This document shows positions 12,162 through 21,134 of a stretch of 64,000 bases of DNA, piece after piece. Location of the stretch: contig NZ_JACEHK010000010.1 of the NCBI RefSeq assembly GCF_025377685.1, forward strand, positions 186,001-250,000, written 5' to 3'. Every line of letters begins with the position of its first letter. The first letter of the stretch is position 1. The DNA is from Anaerobacillus sp. CMMVII. Lineage in GTDB: Bacteria; Bacillota; Bacilli; Bacillales; Anaerobacillaceae. Made by a program: the position numbers and the translations under genes. The notes below the pieces were generated by a model. The model was not told where the DNA came from. It saw only the letters and a list, made by a program, of their open reading frames with translations, and searched no databases.

Positions 12162-12445
12162 AATAAAATCCTTCCTTCCGCTACAAAATTCTATTTGTTA
12201 TACTTCCCAAAATAAGTATCAGTATTTAAATTTCAGTTCAGTGTGCATGTCAAGAAGCTCTTTAATGGAAGTGTGTCAGTGTTAATAATATAATATATCA
12301 CATATTTTCTAAAGGGGAAGGGTTTAAAATAATGCGGTACAAAAAGATGGCATAAGGTAATCTTTCAGTTGGAGAAAGATTTTTGGTTTTTGCAGAGGAG
12401 TTGGATACTGTTCAAATTAAATGAGGTTTTAGATTGGTTACTTGG
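12162..12445. other. Intergenic region upstream of the exonuclease gene
   Basis: Should carry the exonuclease promoter on the minus strand. No clear gene on either strand. Confidence 0.45.
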
Positions 12446-12597
12446 GTGTGTGCTCCTTCGTCTACAAGCTAAGCTCCGCAGAGGACTTCCTCGTCGTAAA
12501 GCAGCACGTAGTAAATCAAAGGAGTATTTCAAGATGTGAATGGGATCAGTTGCTTTTCTAGGTAAGAAAACACATCCAAATGAGGATGTGTTTTTAG
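12446..12597 (+). repeat. GCGACGAG-family repeat fused to a 5S tail and terminator
   Basis: TGTGCTCCTTCGTCTACAAG through GATCAGTTGCTTT resembles the unit at 11138. It is followed by CTAGGTAAG, the 5S 3' end, and ACACATCC-AAATGA-GGATGTGT-TTTT, the same terminator as after 5S copy 2. Together they look like a second relic of an rrn operon end. Confidence 0.7.
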
Positions 12598-12676
12598 TAG
12601 TTACATATCCGTGATAAAGCCCCATGAAAAAACGTTATTAATGTTTGATTAGTTGCTTTACACTTTGAAAAACATA

Positions 12677-13384
12677 TTATTTAATACATCGAAAAACTCG
12701 GTAGCCTAATCGTCCAGAGTATTTTTGTAATAGCTCGGTATGTGACTGTAGAATTCCGAATAATTTTGGATCAATAAAATCAGAGGGATCGTTATTATCG
12801 GAAACAATTTGGTTGCTTCGTTCGTTATCTTGCTCAATTATGACCTCTGAAAAACCTGCATTAGCGAATTTTTCTTTCCACTCAGTTTCTAATAATACTT
12901 GCTTTACACCGTACACTTGGGAAATTTCTTTTTTCTCGGTAGCAGAAAGTTTTTCCTCGGCAGTCATTTCGATTGCAAGTAGCTTTCCTGACTTTTTTAG
13001 GACGCGAGCGAATTCTGGAAGAGAAAGGTTTGAATGTGTAAAGGTAATTACAGATTCTGCAATAATATAGTCAAAAATTCCATCGCTAAAAGGAAGCTTT
13101 TCAGCATTAGCCTTAATTAACTTTATAGCTAGACCAGCGTTATCGAAGCGTTTCTTAGCTTTATTTATCATCGTACTATGCGTATCAATTGCTATAATTT
13201 CACAATTATATTCTTTTGCTAGGAAAGTGGCAGTTTCCCCCGTTCCACATCCAATATCCAGAAGCTTCATGTCTGGCATAATATTTTCAGAAGCAAAAAT
13301 TTTCCTCGTTAACATGGACCCACCTGGATGAGCACTGCTAATACCAAGATGGGCAATCATATCAGTGTAAGTGAATTTCCTCAT
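12677..13384 (-). CDS. Class I SAM-dependent methyltransferase
   Basis: A 235-residue methyltransferase with glycine-rich motif I LLDIGCGTGE (about residues 41-50), an acidic residue ending strand beta-2 (IAIDTH) and a motif near 100-105 (FDYIIAES). It resembles UbiE/Methyltransf_11 proteins. The substrate is unknown. I choose the ATG at 13384 (MRKFTYTD) because AAAGGG lies 8-10 nt upstream; an in-frame TTG at 13402 overlaps that site. The next gene upstream is moeB, about 80 nt away on the same strand, so co-transcription is possible. Confidence 0.8.
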   Translation of the reverse strand: MRKFTYTDMIAHLGISSAHPGGSMLTRKIFASENIMPDMKLLDIGCGTGETATFLAKEYNCEIIAIDTHSTMINKAKKRFDNAGLAIKLIKANAEKLPFSDGIFDYIIAESVITFTHSNLSLPEFARVLKKSGKLLAIEMTAEEKLSATEKKEISQVYGVKQVLLETEWKEKFANAGFSEVIIEQDNERSNQIVSDNNDPSDFIDPKLFGILQSHTELLQKYSGRLGYRVFRCIK

Positions 13385-13467
13385 GTTTTCAAACCCTTTC
13401 AAAAACGTTTGCTTTAATCTATGCTGTAGGACTTAGAAAGGGAACAAAGGTAAACATAAAAAGTAAG

Positions 13468-14502
13468 CTATTCTCCTACTAAAGTAGAGTAGAGTCGTTT
13501 AGCGATCATCGTATCTGTGGTCCCGTGAATCAAGAGTCTCCCATTTTTAAATAGTGAAAGCTGATAATCGTCGTATTTCATTCGTAATAGATAGGGAGTT
13601 TTTTCAATTTTACCTATGTTTGACCATCTTGTAATAATATCGTCAAAGTTTAATGTTATCGCTTCATTCATGGGTGCTATTTGAATTGAATCCCGTCCAC
13701 ACAGGGAAGAAATAAGTTGGGCTGAATGCTTCATATTTAAAAAATCAAAATTTCTTTTTTGACAACACGGGCATTCTTTGTTTAAGGAGTTCTGAAATGG
13801 GAATTCATCAAAGTCATTCTTCCAAACATCTAGCTGGATCATTTCTTCACGTAATGCTTCAGTATCTTCGATTAAGAGCTTTAATGCTTCAGTTGCTTGA
13901 TAAGAAGCGATGATATGAACAACCGTACTTAATACCCCAACTGTATCACATGTTTCTGCATGGCCAGTTTCGATATTGGGGAATAAGCAACGAAAGCAAG
14001 GGGTTTTGTTAGGAATGATTGTCGTTGTCATTCCGCGGGAATGAACAACGCCACCGTATATCCAAGGGATGGCTAATTTAATACTTATGTCATTTATGAG
14101 GTATCGAATTCTCATATTATCAGTGCCATCTAAGATTAAATCTGAACCGGATACAATTGCTTCTATATTATTAGTATTTACGTCTTCAATATAGTCAACG
14201 ATTTTTACAGCAGAATTAATAGCTGATAATTTTTGCTTAGCAGCGATTGCTTTAGGAATATGGTTACGGGCATCTTGTTCATCAAAGAGCATTTGGCGCT
14301 GGAGATTACTTTCTTCAACGATATCGCGATCAACAATTCTTAGCTCTTTAATGCCTGCACGAACAAGATGGTTAGCAAGTGCAGTTCCTAGTGCACCGAT
14401 TCCGATGATGGTTACGGTTTTTTTGCTTAGTTGTTCCTGACTAACTTTCCCTTCAGGCCAAAATAGTAATTGACGCGAATATCTAGTAAAAATATTGTCC
14501 AT
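13468..14502 (-). CDS. moeB: MoeB/ThiF-family adenylyltransferase
   Basis: A 344-residue E1-like enzyme that adenylates the C-terminal Gly-Gly of a MoaD or ThiS carrier with ATP. The nucleotide-binding GIGALG is at about 34-39, the NLQRQ arginine finger at about 66-70, and zinc ligands are CxxC (169, 172) plus a CPCC cluster near 244-247. The Cys of TCDTVGV at about 185 matches the conserved thioester-site Cys. A C-terminal extension (about 260-344) is common in Bacillus homologues. ThiF is the alternative name, but the neighbouring AOR and MoaD-like genes favour pterin cofactor synthesis. It is divergent from AOR over a 164-nt gap. Confidence 0.8.
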   Translation of the reverse strand: MDNIFTRYSRQLLFWPEGKVSQEQLSKKTVTIIGIGALGTALANHLVRAGIKELRIVDRDIVEESNLQRQMLFDEQDARNHIPKAIAAKQKLSAINSAVKIVDYIEDVNTNNIEAIVSGSDLILDGTDNMRIRYLINDISIKLAIPWIYGGVVHSRGMTTTIIPNKTPCFRCLFPNIETGHAETCDTVGVLSTVVHIIASYQATEALKLLIEDTEALREEMIQLDVWKNDFDEFPFQNSLNKECPCCQKRNFDFLNMKHSAQLISSLCGRDSIQIAPMNEAITLNFDDIITRWSNIGKIEKTPYLLRMKYDDYQLSLFKNGRLLIHGTTDTMIAKRLYSTLVGE

Positions 14503-14666
14503 TTATTAGTCTCCCTATTGGTCTATTAGTATTGAAATTTTCGTACATATAATCATAGATTTAAAACTAGTTTATCTTATAATTTTTGTAGGATAAAGAG
14601 GATTTTTTGTATAAGTTGGAGAATTAGTTAATTGATTCACACATTATTTTTTTAGGAGGTTTTTTC

Positions 14667-16490
14667 ATGCAACTAGGTGGTTATCGCAATCACGAAGCGT
14701 GGGTAAATTTAACCGATGGTAAGATTGAGTATCGCAAACTTAATGAAGCTGATGTGAAGAAGTATGTAGGAGCAAGGGGCTTAGGTGTAAAGTATATGGT
14801 TGACAACCAAGTTTACAATGCTGAACCATTTTCACCTGATAACATCCTTGCAGTTATGACTGGTCCACTAACAGGTACAAGAATTCATATGAGTGGCCGT
14901 CTTTGTACAGTTACGCGTTCTCCGTTAACGGGTACTGTAACTGATTCCCATTTAGGTGGTTGGACAGCAGCTCGTTTAAAGTGGGCAGGCTTTGACAATT
15001 TAATCTTTACAGGAAAAAGCGAAAATCCAGTTTATTTATATGTAGAAGATGGAAAAGCTGAATTGAGAGATGCTTCTAATCTTTGGGGAAAAACAACACG
15101 TGAAACAATAAATGCTTTACAAGAGCTTTATGGTAAAAAAGATACTAGTGTGATGGCTATTGGCCAAGGTGGAGAAAAGCTGGTGCGCTATGCGGGTTGG
15201 ATGAACGAAGATGATCGTGCAGCTGGGCGTGGTGGAACTGGTGCAGTAGCTGGTTCAAAAAACTTAAAGGCTATTGTAATTAAAGGATCTCAAAGAGGAA
15301 ATATGCCAGAACCTGCTCTACCGGAAAAGTACCCTGCTGCGATTAAGGCGGGTTTAACTGCTATTAATGAAGGCGCTTTAACGGCACCGAACAAAGGTGG
15401 TTTATCAGTATACGGTACAAACGTACTTATGAATATTATGAATGAAGTTGGTGCTCTTCCTTACAAAAACTCACAAGAAACTTATTTCGAAGAGGCAGAT
15501 TTAATTAGTGGTGAAGCCATTCGTGATGAACTTTTAGTTGCTGAGCCAACATGTCATGCATGTCCAGTAGCCTGTAAGAAAGAAGTTGAAGTAAAAGAAG
15601 GTAAATACCAAACAAGAACTGAAAGTTATGAATATGAATCAGCTTGGGCATTAGGGGCTAACTGTGGTACTTCTAATAAAGAAGCTATTGCCTACTTAAT
15701 AAATCAATGTAACGATTATGGAATCGATACAATTGAATTAGGTCATATCTTCTCAGTGGCTATGGAAGCATATGAAAAAGGATTAATTGAAGACAAAATT
15801 GAGTGGGGAGATGTTGATACGATGATCGCTTGGGTTGATAAAATTATCAGCCGCGACGGAATTGGTGACATCTTAGCGGAAGGTCCAGGTAGAGCTGCCG
15901 CGCAATTCGGAAATGCAGATTTAGCGATGGTAGTTAAAAATCAAGCTATTCCGGCATATGACCCACGTGGTGTACAAGGAATTGGTTTGGCTTATGCGAC
16001 TAGTAACCGTGGTGCCTGTCACTTAAGAGGATACACGATTGCAGCTGAAATCGCAGGGATCCCTGAAGCTGTTGACCGTTTCCAAGTAGAAGGAAAAGGC
16101 GCATTATTAAAAATATTCCAAGACCTACATGCATTCTCTGATTCTCTTGACCTATGTAAATTCTCATCATTCTCTGAAAATGCAGATCTTTATGCGCAAC
16201 AATACTCTGCAGTTGTCGGAATTGAACTAACAGGCGACGACATTTTGCGAATTGGTGAAAGGGTTTACAATATTGAAAGATATTTTAACAATCAAGCTGG
16301 TTTTGATGGGAAAGACGATACGTTACCTCAACGTTTCTTAACCGAGCCTGCAACGGGCAATTCAGCAGGGGCAGTTAGCCACTTAGCGGAAATGCTGAAA
16401 GAATACAATGAAGTACGTGGCTGGAATGATGGTGTTGTAACTCCAGAAAAACTTAAAGAGTTAGAAATTGAGTTAAGTGTAGAAGCATAA
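14667..16490 (+). CDS. aor: Aldehyde:ferredoxin oxidoreductase (tungsten, AOR family)
   Basis: A 607-residue protein that oxidises aldehydes to carboxylates (or reduces acids) with ferredoxin, using a tungsten (or molybdenum) bis-pterin and one 4Fe-4S cluster. The cluster ligands are visible as C296-x2-C299-x3-C303 in CHACPVACKK and C497 in LDLCKF. These spacings equal those of the Pyrococcus furiosus enzyme. Pterin-contact segments near 66-80 (GPLTGTRIHMSGR) and the DxxG-type loops near 400-410 are conserved. Start is set by AGGAGG 7 nt before the ATG. There is no leader, so it is cytoplasmic. It is divergent from moeB and convergent with a moaD-type gene. It suggests anaerobic amino-acid or aldehyde metabolism. 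Confidence 0.92.
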   Translation: MQLGGYRNHEAWVNLTDGKIEYRKLNEADVKKYVGARGLGVKYMVDNQVYNAEPFSPDNILAVMTGPLTGTRIHMSGRLCTVTRSPLTGTVTDSHLGGWTAARLKWAGFDNLIFTGKSENPVYLYVEDGKAELRDASNLWGKTTRETINALQELYGKKDTSVMAIGQGGEKLVRYAGWMNEDDRAAGRGGTGAVAGSKNLKAIVIKGSQRGNMPEPALPEKYPAAIKAGLTAINEGALTAPNKGGLSVYGTNVLMNIMNEVGALPYKNSQETYFEEADLISGEAIRDELLVAEPTCHACPVACKKEVEVKEGKYQTRTESYEYESAWALGANCGTSNKEAIAYLINQCNDYGIDTIELGHIFSVAMEAYEKGLIEDKIEWGDVDTMIAWVDKIISRDGIGDILAEGPGRAAAQFGNADLAMVVKNQAIPAYDPRGVQGIGLAYATSNRGACHLRGYTIAAEIAGIPEAVDRFQVEGKGALLKIFQDLHAFSDSLDLCKFSSFSENADLYAQQYSAVVGIELTGDDILRIGERVYNIERYFNNQAGFDGKDDTLPQRFLTEPATGNSAGAVSHLAEMLKEYNEVRGWNDGVVTPEKLKELEIELSVEA

Positions 16491-16512
16491 TCTCAGGAAA
16501 TAAAGCTATCCA

Positions 16513-16566
16513 AAAGCAAAGTGTCAGTTACTAATTAGTGAACTGACACTTTGAAGATAGCTTTAT
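16513..16566 (+). terminator. Terminator downstream of AOR
   Basis: AAAGTGTCAGTT, 11-nt loop, AACTGACACTTT inside a longer imperfect stem (AAAGCTATC / GATAGCTTT) followed by ATTTAATT. Being symmetrical it may also serve the convergent small gene. Confidence 0.75.
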
Positions 16567-16644
16567 TTAATTATGTAGGGCTCTTTTCATTAAGGGTGTT
16601 ACGAGGAATGAATTGCAAATTTTTTCTGGATCAAGTGTCAGCTT

Positions 16645-16905
16645 TTAACCACCAGCTCGAAAAGTTTTTTTTCTAAAGTTTTTGAGAACTTCTTTCAAAC
16701 TATCTAGATCTGTTGAACTAAACACTAGTTCAACCCTCGGAATCCAAGATTGAAACATATGAAACCGATCCTCGTCGGAAATATAACAAGTCCAATTATT
16801 TGCCCTATAAAGGTGGTTATCACTTTCAATCGCCCCTAATTGAAGTAAATAAATGATTAGCTCTTTTCTAGATATCCCACGAATTTCTAATTTTTCCTCT
16901 ACCAT
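16645..16905 (-). CDS. Conserved small protein linked to AOR/MoaD (unknown)
   Basis: An 86-residue protein with no recognised family. It has an N-terminal beta/alpha region, a central aromatic and basic stretch (YRANNWTCYISDEDRFHMFQ), a VELVFSS strand and a basic C-terminus ending FRAGG. Its ATG lies 3 nt after the stop of the moaD-like gene, so the two are translationally coupled. The terminal Gly-Gly resembles the processed end of ubiquitin-like carriers, but the body does not look like a beta-grasp protein. A role in the tungsten/molybdenum cofactor or AOR maturation is inferred from position only. Confidence 0.6.
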   Translation of the reverse strand: MVEEKLEIRGISRKELIIYLLQLGAIESDNHLYRANNWTCYISDEDRFHMFQSWIPRVELVFSSTDLDSLKEVLKNFRKKTFRAGG

Positions 16906-16908
16906 TAT

Positions 16909-17184
16909 TTAGCCACCTGCAACAGGAGGGAATAATGCAATTTGATCTGTTTCTCTTACAAGTGTTGTTAAGCCGTCTAAATGAATAATATTTCTTCCGT
17001 TAATAAACACGTGAACGAGCGGTTTTAATTTATTATCTTCAGTAAATAATTCTTCAGCCATTAAAGGAAAGCGTTCAATTAGCTTAGTTAATACTAAAAA
17101 AATAGCTTGGCCATCTTCTATAGGCAAAGTAACAGTTTTTCCACCACAAATTTCTCGGAAATTAGCAAAAACTTTTATAACCAT
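16909..17184 (-). CDS. moaD: MoaD/ThiS-family sulfur carrier protein
   Basis: A 91-residue beta-grasp sulfur carrier ending PPVAGG. The C-terminal Gly-Gly is adenylated by MoeB and thiocarboxylated to donate sulfur to molybdopterin. VFANFRE near the start and DQIALFPPVAGG at the end are typical of the AOR-associated MoaD branch. I start at ATG 17184 because GAAAGGGGTGATAG lies just upstream. An in-frame start further upstream (17232) would add an unlikely 16-residue basic leader. It lies 3 nt from the next small gene. Confidence 0.85.
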   Translation of the reverse strand: MVIKVFANFREICGGKTVTLPIEDGQAIFLVLTKLIERFPLMAEELFTEDNKLKPLVHVFINGRNIIHLDGLTTLVRETDQIALFPPVAGG

Positions 17185-17298
17185 TCTATCACCCCTTTCT
17201 CTTATTATTATAGAGAAAGTAATTTTTGACAATAAAAATGATTATGTAAAAATAATAGAGTCATACTAGTAACGAATTTTTAGAAAAGGGATGAACAT

Positions 17299-18039
17299 AT
17301 GAAGCAGAAAGTGGTAATTGTAACAGGGGCAGCTAAAGGGATTGGCAGGGAAATTGCATTAAGCTATGGGAAAAGGCACTATAAAGTCGTTGTTGTCGAT
17401 ATAGATCGCGAGGAAGGGGAGGCAGTAACAAAAAAAATTAATGCAAATGGAGGACAAGCGATCTACATAAATACAGATGTCGCAGTACCAGAGCAAATTA
17501 AGGAACTTTTTCAAAAAATAAAAGAAAACTTTGGGCAGCTTCATATTTTAATTAATAATGCAGGTGTTTCTAAATGGGTGTCACCCTATGAATTATCGGT
17601 TGATGATTGGGATGAAATCATCAATATTAATTTAAGAAGTGTATTTTTATGCTCTAGAGAAGCGGCTAGGATGATGAAAGATGGTGGCGGTGGGTCGATT
17701 GTAAATATATCGTCGACGAGAGCATTAATGTCAGAGCCGAATTCAGAAGCCTATGCAGCGTCAAAAGGTGGAATTTTAGCGTTGACTCACGCTTTAGCGG
17801 CGTCACTTAGCATAGACAATATCAAAGTAAACGCGATTAGTCCTGGGTGGATTGAAACGGGGGATTATCAGGAGTTACGAGAGATAGATCATAAACAACA
17901 CTTTTCAGCAAGGGTTGGTAAACCGAGCGATATTGCAAATGCTTGCCTATATATAACGGCTGAAGAAAATGATTTCATTACGGGAGCAAATTTGGTCATT
18001 GACGGAGGTATGACCAAAAAGATGATATATGAGGAATAG
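17299..18039 (+). CDS. Short-chain dehydrogenase/reductase
   Basis: A 246-residue classical SDR. The NAD(P)-binding TGAAKGIG is at 9-16, NNAG at 86-89, the catalytic Ser is at about 138-139 and YxxxK is at 152-156 (YAASK). Asp34 at the end of beta-2 (VVDID) suggests a preference for NAD. It resembles glucose 1-dehydrogenase and 3-oxoacyl reductases; the substrate cannot be assigned. AAAAGGG precedes the ATG. It diverges from moaD and converges with the permease gene across a long inverted repeat. Confidence 0.85.
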   Translation: MKQKVVIVTGAAKGIGREIALSYGKRHYKVVVVDIDREEGEAVTKKINANGGQAIYINTDVAVPEQIKELFQKIKENFGQLHILINNAGVSKWVSPYELSVDDWDEIININLRSVFLCSREAARMMKDGGGGSIVNISSTRALMSEPNSEAYAASKGGILALTHALAASLSIDNIKVNAISPGWIETGDYQELREIDHKQHFSARVGKPSDIANACLYITAEENDFITGANLVIDGGMTKKMIYEE

Positions 18040-18040
18040 T

Positions 18041-18172
18041 AAGGTGGCTGTCCCAAAAGTGTCTGACACCACGCGGATCCTACTATATATAGACGTACAG
18101 ATATATCATATGTCTAATTTCGGTTCCTAGTGGTGTCTGACACTTTGTTTTGGACAGCCACTTCATTTTGTT
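18041..18172. repeat. Long inverted repeat with GTGTCTGACAC core (bidirectional terminator)
   Basis: AAGGTGGCTGTCCCAAAAGT and GTCTGACACCAC on the left are matched by GTGGTGTCTGACACTTTG and TTTTGGACAGCCACTT on the right, around a 50-nt AT-rich loop. It sits exactly between convergent genes. GTGTCTGACACC repeats are common dispersed elements in Bacillaceae. Confidence 0.75.
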
Positions 18173-19687
18173 ATGCAGCTCGTTTCTCTGAACTCAAATT
18201 AGTAGAATCAGAAGCGGTAACTTGTTTAAGAGCATAAATGCTAAAGAAAACGCCAATTAGAATGTATCCAAGCATGAAATCCTGAGCAGCACCTAGCTCT
18301 AGTTTTGGTGCATGCATTAACCCAACGAATGATAATCCTGCACCGATAAAGGAGAATAGAGCTGCTTTTTTAAAGTTATTATCAATAATGAAGACTGTAA
18401 TTGCACCTAAAATAATCCCTGAGAACATTGCACCCTGACCGAGTGGAACAATGGCAGTTGAAAAGTTAGCTACAGCTTCACCAGCTGTATTATTGAAACG
18501 AGACATAATAAAGTTTGCCAAATATGGTAGCATAGCTAAAACAACTGCCGGGTAGTATTTTCCCTCATTTGTCCCAAAGGCAGTTGAAACCATTGAAATA
18601 CCAACAAAGACAAGAATAGGTGCAACTACTGAAATTGGTATAATTGCCGATAAAGCAGCGATGACACCAAACATCGCTGTAATTCCAAAAACGACTGCAT
18701 TAAGAATACTATAGCCGCGACCAGCCCCCATCCACTTGGAACCTACTGAAGCGATGTAAACTGTAGTTGGGAACATCCCCCCGAATAAAGCACCAATAAC
18801 TGTCCCTGCTCCGTCTACAGCTTGACATTCTCTTACGTCGTAGCTATCTCCTTCAGCCGCCATTGCTTCAACATTGTTCATCGTTTCAACAGCGTTATAA
18901 ATCGTAATAGGTAAGATAACAGCTAGTAGAGCAATCATCGTTCCAAATAGAAGCCCCATGCCTTCAAAAGCGGCAAACGTCGGGAGCATTGGATAAAAAC
19001 CAAAGTTTGCAAGTCCTTCAGAGATTTTAGCTGGCTCAGAATAACCTAATGTAATGCTAGTACAGTCCCTATTATAATGGCAAATAGAGAAGCGGGAATT
19101 TTAAAAGGTAAAGCTACTTTCCCAATTAACCCTACTAGTATTACGGCTAATACAACTAGGCCGACTACTGGCATTTGGAATGTACGAAACAACATTTCAC
19201 CAGCAATAAATGTTAATGCGACACCAGCCAGTGCTCCAAGCATAGCTGCACGTGGGATATTGTTTCGAACCCAATTTCCAGTAGCACTTAATAAAATTTC
19301 AATCACGCCACTTAACATGCAGGCAGCAAGAGCAATCTTCCAGGCTAACTCAGGATCACCTGTTAAAACATTGGCCGGGGCCAAAACTCCAAATAGGAAT
19401 ACAAACATGACAGGAGTACTTATCCCGTAAGAAAGTGCTGTAACATTTGATCTACCTTCTTTAATTGCTAGTTTATTTGCCGAATAAGCGTAATATAAGT
19501 TACCTACCATTACTGCAACAGCGGCACCAGGTATTACTTTTCCAAATACAATGCTAGCTGGAAAACCCATTCCTAACATTGTTACCGCGATAATGACAAA
19601 GTTAGCAAGATTGTTCTGAAAAAGGGCGAAGAATGCGTCTGTATCTTCTTTTTTGTACCATGGATAATGAATTTGTTTTGTAGACAT
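18171..19687 (-). CDS. NCS2-family xanthine/uracil-type permease (frameshifted)
   Basis: A polytopic nucleobase:cation symporter of the xanthine/uracil permease fold, about 504 residues when joined. The first 213 residues (MSTKQIHYP...) end at a stop near 19046. The rest is open one frame over, reading GYSEPAKISEGLANFGFYP and then 273 residues. Restoring one T in CATTAGG to read LHLGYSEP gives one continuous protein. I infer a 1-nt loss. It follows xpt by 27 nt, behind the guanine-type riboswitch, so it likely imports purine bases. It is not close to B. subtilis PbuX in its N-terminus, so I leave the symbol empty. Confidence 0.8.
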
Positions 19688-19714
19688 TTTTTTCTCTCCT
19701 TTAATTTAGCTTTT

Positions 19715-20390
<676 letters not shown>

Positions 20391-20449
20391 AGTTCTCGAA
20401 TAAAATAGTAAATAACTATATTTATAAAATACAGCTACTGCTACATCCA

Positions 20450-20516
20450 CTCGTAGTCGAATTATTTACGGTAATTCGGTAGAGACTCGCAGGCCATATT
20501 CCTGCTATTATACGAG
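20450..20516 (-). promoter_or_regulatory. Purine (guanine-type) riboswitch aptamer
   Basis: On the minus strand: CTCGTATAAT, ATATGGCCTGCGAGTCTCTA, CCGTAAATAATTCGACTACG. The P1 ends CTCGTA/TACGAG pair. The specificity base in GACTACGAG is C, which marks guanine or hypoxanthine rather than adenine. A TATAAT-like -10 (GCTATAATCC) lies about 35 nt further upstream. Confidence 0.93.
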
Positions 20517-20529
20517 ATCTAACTTATTT

Positions 20530-20773
20530 ATTGTTTGTAGTATGGATTATAGCATAATTTTCTCGGGGAAAGTACCAATTTACGAATATTTTTTAAATAA
20601 AATTTATTTTTGTACGTGTTTTCTTGGTTTGCGTAGGTTTCAAATAAGTCTTTTTACGTAAACATTGTTGCTAGTTAATACAAATTAGTTTTATAAATAT
20701 AAATTTTTTCCCGTTATACAAATCATAAATTAGAAGAGAAATTAGTGTTTCAGGTAAATTATCCTCTAATTAA
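20530..20773. other. AT-rich intergenic region
   Basis: Contains the xpt promoter region on the minus strand. Otherwise no gene or motif recognised. Confidence 0.4.
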
Positions 20774-20968
20774 AAGGCTGTTTTCGAAAAGTTTGTTTGT
20801 TTCGTAAAAATCCAAAAATCCGAATTTTACACATACATACTAGAATTCACTACTTATTTAGTAAAGTATTGCTCTTTTCTAACTGAATTTATTGGGCGAT
20901 ATTTCCACCTAAAGAATTTCTCCAATAAAATTAGGTTAAAAAGTAACAATGTTTTAGAAAATAGTCCA
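20774..20968. repeat. MITE-like repeat, copy A
   Basis: Left end AAGGCTGTTTTCGAAAAGTT and right end AAAGTAACAATGTTTTAGAA/AATAGTCC are imperfect inverted repeats. The interior CACTACTTATTTAGTAAAGT and ATTTATTGGGCGATAT is shared with copies C and H. Confidence 0.75.
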
Positions 20969-21134
20969 TTAAATTGAAAAATCCAAATATAAAAGTAAAT
21001 ATTCAATATATTTTAATTTGTTTGAAAATACATGGAAATTATAAAAAAGCTGTGATATACTTTTATCCATTATCAACGAGATTTTAGCGAGTAAAACCGT
21101 TAAAGCGAATCGGCTTGAATTGGGGGGGGTTAGT

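Noticed and set aside
12365-12625. An 86-codon frame on the minus strand
   Set aside because: It reads through the GCGACGAG repeat and the 5S-type terminator, has no ribosome site and no family resemblance.
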